Of a stretch of 64,000 bases of DNA, positions 60,545-64,000 are shown in pieces. Within the stretch, counting starts at the first letter, position 1; each line of letters opens with the position of its first letter. Position numbers and translations under genes: made by a program. The notes below the pieces were generated by a model. It had not been told where the DNA came from, did no database searches, and worked only from the letters and a program-made list of their open reading frames with translations. This stretch comes from DASYKS01 sp035995205 (GTDB taxonomy: Bacteria > Acidobacteriota > Thermoanaerobaculia > Multivoradales > UBA5704): the NCBI GenBank assembly GCA_035995205.1, contig DASYKS010000032.1, forward strand, positions 1 to 64,000, given 5' to 3'.

Positions 60545-60922
60545 CTACTCGCTGTCGTCGTCGTCTGCCGACTCAGCCTGGCACTGGACGAGGGCCTTGC
60601 TGGTGATCGTCCAGGTCCCTTTTCCGCCGCAGATGTCGACCGCTTCCACGACGCACTCGTCACCATCTTCGTCGACCAGCTTGACGTCGTAGGTATCGCA
60701 GGGAATATCGGTCAGCTTGAAAGACTCGCCCTTGCCGATGACGTTCTCGTCGAGCTGGTCCGCGCCCCATTTGTCGGTATCGGCAGGGGACAGGAAGAAC
60801 TGATGGATCTCCCATTCGCTCTGATTCGCCACGGTCACGGTGGCATTCTTTGCGGCGGCGACGGAGGGAATCGCGAAGGCGAGGGCGCACAAGGCGCCTA
60901 AGAACAGCGCGGACTTTTTCAT
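60545..60922 (-). CDS. Small secreted protein with WGADQL motif
   Basis: 125 residues from the ATG preceded by AAAAGGAGAT. A signal peptide (core LFLGALCALAFAI) ends near SVAAAK. The mature domain has NQSEWEIHQFFLSPA, DKWGADQLDENVIGKGES and CDTYDVKLVDEDGDEC. It resembles a family of small exported proteins with an 'SP...WG-D-L' core that databases often misname argininosuccinate lyase. The C-terminus is strongly acidic (ADDDDSE). Four cysteines could form two disulfides. Function unknown. Confidence 0.72.
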   Translation of the reverse strand: MKKSALFLGALCALAFAIPSVAAAKNATVTVANQSEWEIHQFFLSPADTDKWGADQLDENVIGKGESFKLTDIPCDTYDVKLVDEDGDECVVEAVDICGGKGTWTITSKALVQCQAESADDDDSE

Positions 60923-60969
60923 CGGGATCTCCTTTTGGGGTGAGGCCGCAGAATACCATGCCCGCGCGG

Positions 60970-60975
60970 TAGAAT
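60970..60975 (+). promoter_or_regulatory. Putative -10 box TAGAAT, leaderless start
   Basis: TAGAAT ends eight bases before the ATG of the VWA protein gene, which has no Shine-Dalgarno. Transcription from it would begin almost at the start codon. Confidence 0.4.
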
Positions 60976-60983
60976 CGCCTGCG

Positions 60984-63731
60984 ATGTGGTCCGCCGGTTT
61001 TCTTGTCCTCTCCCTCCTTTTTGCCGCCCCGGTTTTCGCCCAGCTTCCTGCGGCCGAGCCGCCTTCGGCGCGTTTCGCCGTGCCGATCGACATCGTCGAT
61101 GCCAAGGGCCGCCCGGTCGAAGACCTCACGCTCGCGGATCTCGAGCTTCTCGTCGACGGTGCGCCGCGCCCGCCGGCGGAGCTCTCCTCTCCGCAAACGG
61201 CCGGACCCTGGCGGATCGTCCTCTATTTCGACCGGGTCACGACCGGCACCCAATCTTTGCGCGCTGCGGCCGATGCGCTGATCGAGCAGCTGCCCGCGCT
61301 GGCCGCCCTCGGCGAGGTCGAGGTGATGGTGGCCGAGCCGGAGCCGCGCGAGCTGGTTCCGCCGACGCGCGCGATTGCCCCGCTCGAAGAGGCGCTCGCG
61401 CAGTTGTTCGTCACGGCGGAGGGACGCGACGATTTGCGCCAGGCCCGCGCCCGATTCGCCGCCCGGGAACCGGGAGCCGGCGCGGATCGGTCCGCCTCGG
61501 ATGCCGCCGACGCGTTGGCCGCCGAAGAGCGGATCGCGTTGCGCCAGCAGGATCGATGGCTGGAGCTGCTGGCGCGGCCGTCCGGGAGTTCCGGGTCAGG
61601 GCCGGAGCGCACCGAACCGCGGGTGATCCTCCTGGTGAGCGACGGCTACGATCTCGATCCGGCGCCCGCGTACGGCGTCCGAAGGGCTGGCGCCCCGCCG
61701 CTCGACCGGGCGTCGCGAGCGACGGCGGCCGCCGCGGCCGAGCTGGGCTGGACCGTCTTTGCGCTCCGGCTGGGCGACGAGAAGCTGCCCGATCCCCGCC
61801 GTTGGGGCCTCCTCGCGCCGGCGCAAGGGATCGTCGGCGGCCGCGTGACCCTGCCCGTGCCGATTCGTCCGATCGAACCGGCGGTGCCGCTCCCTTCGCT
61901 CGCCGATCCGATAGCGCCGCTGCGCCGGGTTGCCGAGCAGACGGGCGGAGCGTTTGCCGCCACACGGGCCGAGGTCGAGGGACTCGTCGCCTCGCTCGGA
62001 CGGCGGCGTTGGCTCTCCTGGGACGGTCCGGCGCTTGCGGCCGGCGGCTCGGCGGCGATCGAGGTGCGGTCGAAGAAGGCCACGCGCAGCGTGCGCGCCC
62101 CGGCGCGGATCGGCGCGGGAGTGCCGGCCGAGGTGGCGGCCGCGCGCGGCCGGGCGTTGCTCGCGGGCGAGGATCTCGACATCGATTTCGATCTGCGGGC
62201 CGAGGAGATCCCGGCGGGACCGTCTGGAGCCAGCGGAGCCACAGGAGCCCCCGAAGCCGCGGCGCTACCGGCCCGGATCGAAGCGCGGATCGAGGCGATC
62301 CCGGCCGCCCCGAATCTTCGTTTCACCCGCCTCACCGATCTGTACGCGGCGCCCGAAGCGCTCGCGCCGTCCGCCGACGCTCCCGTCGCGGAAGCTCCCG
62401 AGAGTCCCTCGGCCGTGCGGATCGCGAGCTGGCCTTTGGCGCCCGGCGACGCGGGGGGCGGCGTGCTGATCGCCGACGATCCTGGAACCGGGCTGCTCGG
62501 CGCGTCGTTGATCGAACGACCGGAGGCCTCGGCTCCGGAGGTCGCGGAGGTCGAAGCGGCGCCGGCCGGCGCGGCGTCTCCCGCCGCCCGCCGTCCGAAG
62601 AACGGCCTCGCGGTGAGAATCCTTCGGCCGACGCCGGGCAAGGCCGAAGGGCCGGTCGAGGTCGAGGCGGAGGTGCGGATGGCGCCCGAGGCGCGGCTCG
62701 ATCGGGTCGAGTTCTTCTGGAACGACGAGCTGGCGGCGACCGCCTACAAACCGCCGTTCAAGCGGGCGGTGCCGGTGCCCCGCGGCGGGCCGGTCGGCTT
62801 TCTGCGCGTCGCCGCGCGGCTTGCGGACGGCACGGTGGTCGACGACGCGGTGCTGATGAACGCGGGCGCGGCGGGCGAGCGGGTGGACGTTCGCCTGGTC
62901 GAGGTGCCGGTGGTGGTCACCGATCGCGCCGGTCACCCGGTGCGCGGCCTGTTGCGCGAAGATTTCCGCCTGAAGAGGAACGGCGTGCCGCAAGAGATCT
63001 CGGGTTTCGGCGACACGGGCGACCTGCCGCTCACTCTGGCGCTCGCGGTCGATTCCTCCGCCAGCATGTTCTTGAAGCTCCCGCGTGTTGAAAGGGCGGC
63101 GCGCACCCTGCTGCTCGGCGCGCTCGCCCCGCGCGATCGGGCGCTGTTGGTCGATTTCGACAGCACGCCGCGACTGCTGGCGCACCCGACGCGCGATTTG
63201 CGCGCGGTTGCCGAGGCCCTTTCCGGGCTCCGCGCGGACGGCGGCACGGCGCTCTGGAGCGCCGTGGTCTATGCCCTGCGCGAGCTGGGCGGCGTCGCCG
63301 GTCGGAAAGCTCTGGTCGTCTACTCCGACGGCGTCGGGGAGGAGGATCCGACCTCGTACGGCGAGTGCCTGCGCGCGGCGCGCGCGAGCCGCGTGCCGGT
63401 TTATTTGATCCTCTCGTCGAGCGTCTCGGCGCGGAAGGCCGGCTCGCTGCTGCGCGAGCCGCTGGGCGAGAAGCTCGAACGGCTCGCCCGGGCAACGGGC
63501 GGCGACGCGATCTTCCTCGATGCGAGCCTGGGCGCCGATCCGGGTGCGACCGACGATCTGTCCGCGGTCTATCGCCGCATCCTCGCCGAGCTGCGCAGCC
63601 AATACCTGCTCACGTTCTATCCGCCGGAAGGAAGCGGCGACAGTTGGCAGAATCTCGCGGTCGAAGTGAAGAAGCCGGGGCTTTCGGCCCGCGCGCTCGA
63701 AGGGTACGTCCCGCGCCGGTTCGCGCCATGA
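60984..63731 (+). CDS. Secreted VWFA-related protein with two VWA-like regions
   Basis: 915 residues from MWSAGFLVLSLLFAAPVFAQ, a clear signal peptide. The first VWA-like region (about 30-330, with WRIVLYFDRVTTGTQ and VILLVSDGYDLDP) has no full MIDAS. The second (about 625-905) starts with VPVVVTDRAGHPVRGLLRED, a segment typical of acidobacterial 'VWFA-related' proteins, and has LALAVDSSASMF as MIDAS and VVYSDGVGEED. An Ala/Pro-rich linker and an Ig-like segment (VRILRPTPGKAEGPVEVE) lie between. Metal-dependent protein binding outside the cell is likely. A permease gene follows 63 bases downstream. Confidence 0.82.
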   Translation: MWSAGFLVLSLLFAAPVFAQLPAAEPPSARFAVPIDIVDAKGRPVEDLTLADLELLVDGAPRPPAELSSPQTAGPWRIVLYFDRVTTGTQSLRAAADALIEQLPALAALGEVEVMVAEPEPRELVPPTRAIAPLEEALAQLFVTAEGRDDLRQARARFAAREPGAGADRSASDAADALAAEERIALRQQDRWLELLARPSGSSGSGPERTEPRVILLVSDGYDLDPAPAYGVRRAGAPPLDRASRATAAAAAELGWTVFALRLGDEKLPDPRRWGLLAPAQGIVGGRVTLPVPIRPIEPAVPLPSLADPIAPLRRVAEQTGGAFAATRAEVEGLVASLGRRRWLSWDGPALAAGGSAAIEVRSKKATRSVRAPARIGAGVPAEVAAARGRALLAGEDLDIDFDLRAEEIPAGPSGASGATGAPEAAALPARIEARIEAIPAAPNLRFTRLTDLYAAPEALAPSADAPVAEAPESPSAVRIASWPLAPGDAGGGVLIADDPGTGLLGASLIERPEASAPEVAEVEAAPAGAASPAARRPKNGLAVRILRPTPGKAEGPVEVEAEVRMAPEARLDRVEFFWNDELAATAYKPPFKRAVPVPRGGPVGFLRVAARLADGTVVDDAVLMNAGAAGERVDVRLVEVPVVVTDRAGHPVRGLLREDFRLKRNGVPQEISGFGDTGDLPLTLALAVDSSASMFLKLPRVERAARTLLLGALAPRDRALLVDFDSTPRLLAHPTRDLRAVAEALSGLRADGGTALWSAVVYALRELGGVAGRKALVVYSDGVGEEDPTSYGECLRAARASRVPVYLILSSSVSARKAGSLLREPLGEKLERLARATGGDAIFLDASLGADPGATDDLSAVYRRILAELRSQYLLTFYPPEGSGDSWQNLAVEVKKPGLSARALEGYVPRRFAP

Positions 63732-63794
63732 GCTGAAACAGATCCCCCCGGCCCGGCGTAGGAACGAACGACGCCTTTCGGGAGGGTCTGAACG

Positions 63795-64000
63795 ATGCGC
63801 TCGCTCCTCGACGATCTCAAATACGCGCTCCGGCTGCTGGCCAAGAGCCCTGGATTCGCCACCGCCGCGGTGCTTACGCTCGCTCTGGCGATCGGCGCCA
63901 ACACGGCGATCTTTTCGGTCGCCAACGGTATCCTGCTCGCGCCGCCGCCGTTTCCCGAGCCCGATCGGCTCGCCGAAGTGCTGCGCAAGTTTCCTCAAGG
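63795..64000 (+). CDS. ADOP-type ABC permease (MacB-like), N-terminal fragment
   Basis: Only the first 68 codons lie in the window. MRSLLDDLKYALRLLAKSPG, then FATAAVLTLALAIGANTAIF and SVANGILLAPPPFPEPDRLA, is the characteristic start of acidobacterial duplicated orphan permeases (MacB/FtsX type), including the first membrane helix. These permeases usually lack an adjacent ATPase gene. The family is a good marker for Acidobacteriota, though it also occurs in a few neighbouring phyla. Confidence 0.92.
   Translation, partial: MRSLLDDLKYALRLLAKSPGFATAAVLTLALAIGANTAIFSVANGILLAPPPFPEPDRLAEVLRKFPQ

Overview
The window is a GC-rich bacterial chromosome segment, most likely from an Acidobacteriota genome (Thermoanaerobaculia-like). 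The clade call is inference. It rests on the acidobacterial duplicated orphan permease (ADOP) N-terminus at the right edge, the VWFA-related secreted protein beside it, an exosortase H pair, BlaI/BlaR1 regulation, large secreted repeat proteins, and high GC with strong codon bias that produces long antisense ORFs. No rRNA, tRNA, CRISPR array, phage gene or transposase was seen.

Layout. 1-6.6 kb: four tandem minus-strand paralogues of a secreted Asp-box (BNR) beta-propeller protein, the last cut by the window edge. 6.8-8.4 kb: a PLP-dependent threonine/serine dehydratase-like enzyme and a small membrane-anchored protein. 8.5-14.1 kb: two tandem paralogues of a secreted protein, each with 18 'LWxTDGTxxGT' repeats. 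14.2-14.5 kb: a gene-free array of about 18 degenerate units on a 20-21 bp period. 14.7-19.4 kb: secreted serine protease, small Cys-rich protein, an AbrB/VapC toxin-antitoxin pair, zinc-ribbon membrane protein, Tat-exported aminotransferase. 19.6-28.4 kb: ABC ATPase, a permease fused to an M1 peptidase, a DHH-CBS-tRNA nucleotidyltransferase fusion, a periplasmic protein whose signal peptide is split by a palindromic insertion, and RsmD. 28.5-31.6 kb: sparse region with small secreted protein, orphan antitoxin, repeats and a TonB-C protein. 31.7-39.3 kb: blaI-blaR1, divergent from a four-gene operon of two SPFH/Band-7 proteins, a MoxR ATPase and a duplicated-zincin/VWA protein. 39.5-43.3 kb: small secreted protein and a six-heme cytochrome. 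43.6-45.7 kb: exosortase H, its partner and a dimethylargininase-like enzyme. 45.8-48.6 kb: pyrR-pyrB-pyrC. 48.6-55.5 kb: membrane-anchored protein, then a copper-linked operon of multicopper oxidase, Cys-less SCO-like protein and SCO-cytochrome c. 55.7-59.6 kb: CreBC-like two-component system divergent from creD. 59.7-64 kb: NiCoT-like transporter, small secreted protein, VWFA-related protein and the ADOP permease start.

Most genes face the cell envelope: export, periplasmic electron transfer and copper chemistry, surface repeat proteins, and stress sensing (BlaRI, CreBCD, SPFH-MoxR-VWA). Intergenic DNA is unusually rich in short palindromic repeat families. Two have entered coding sequence: one supplies the C-terminus and stop of a protease, another lies in frame inside a signal peptide. 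The best candidates for an undescribed system are the SPFH-SPFH-MoxR-zincin/VWA operon, whose last protein carries one intact and one degenerate copy of the metallopeptidase domain, and the 20-bp phased A/T array.
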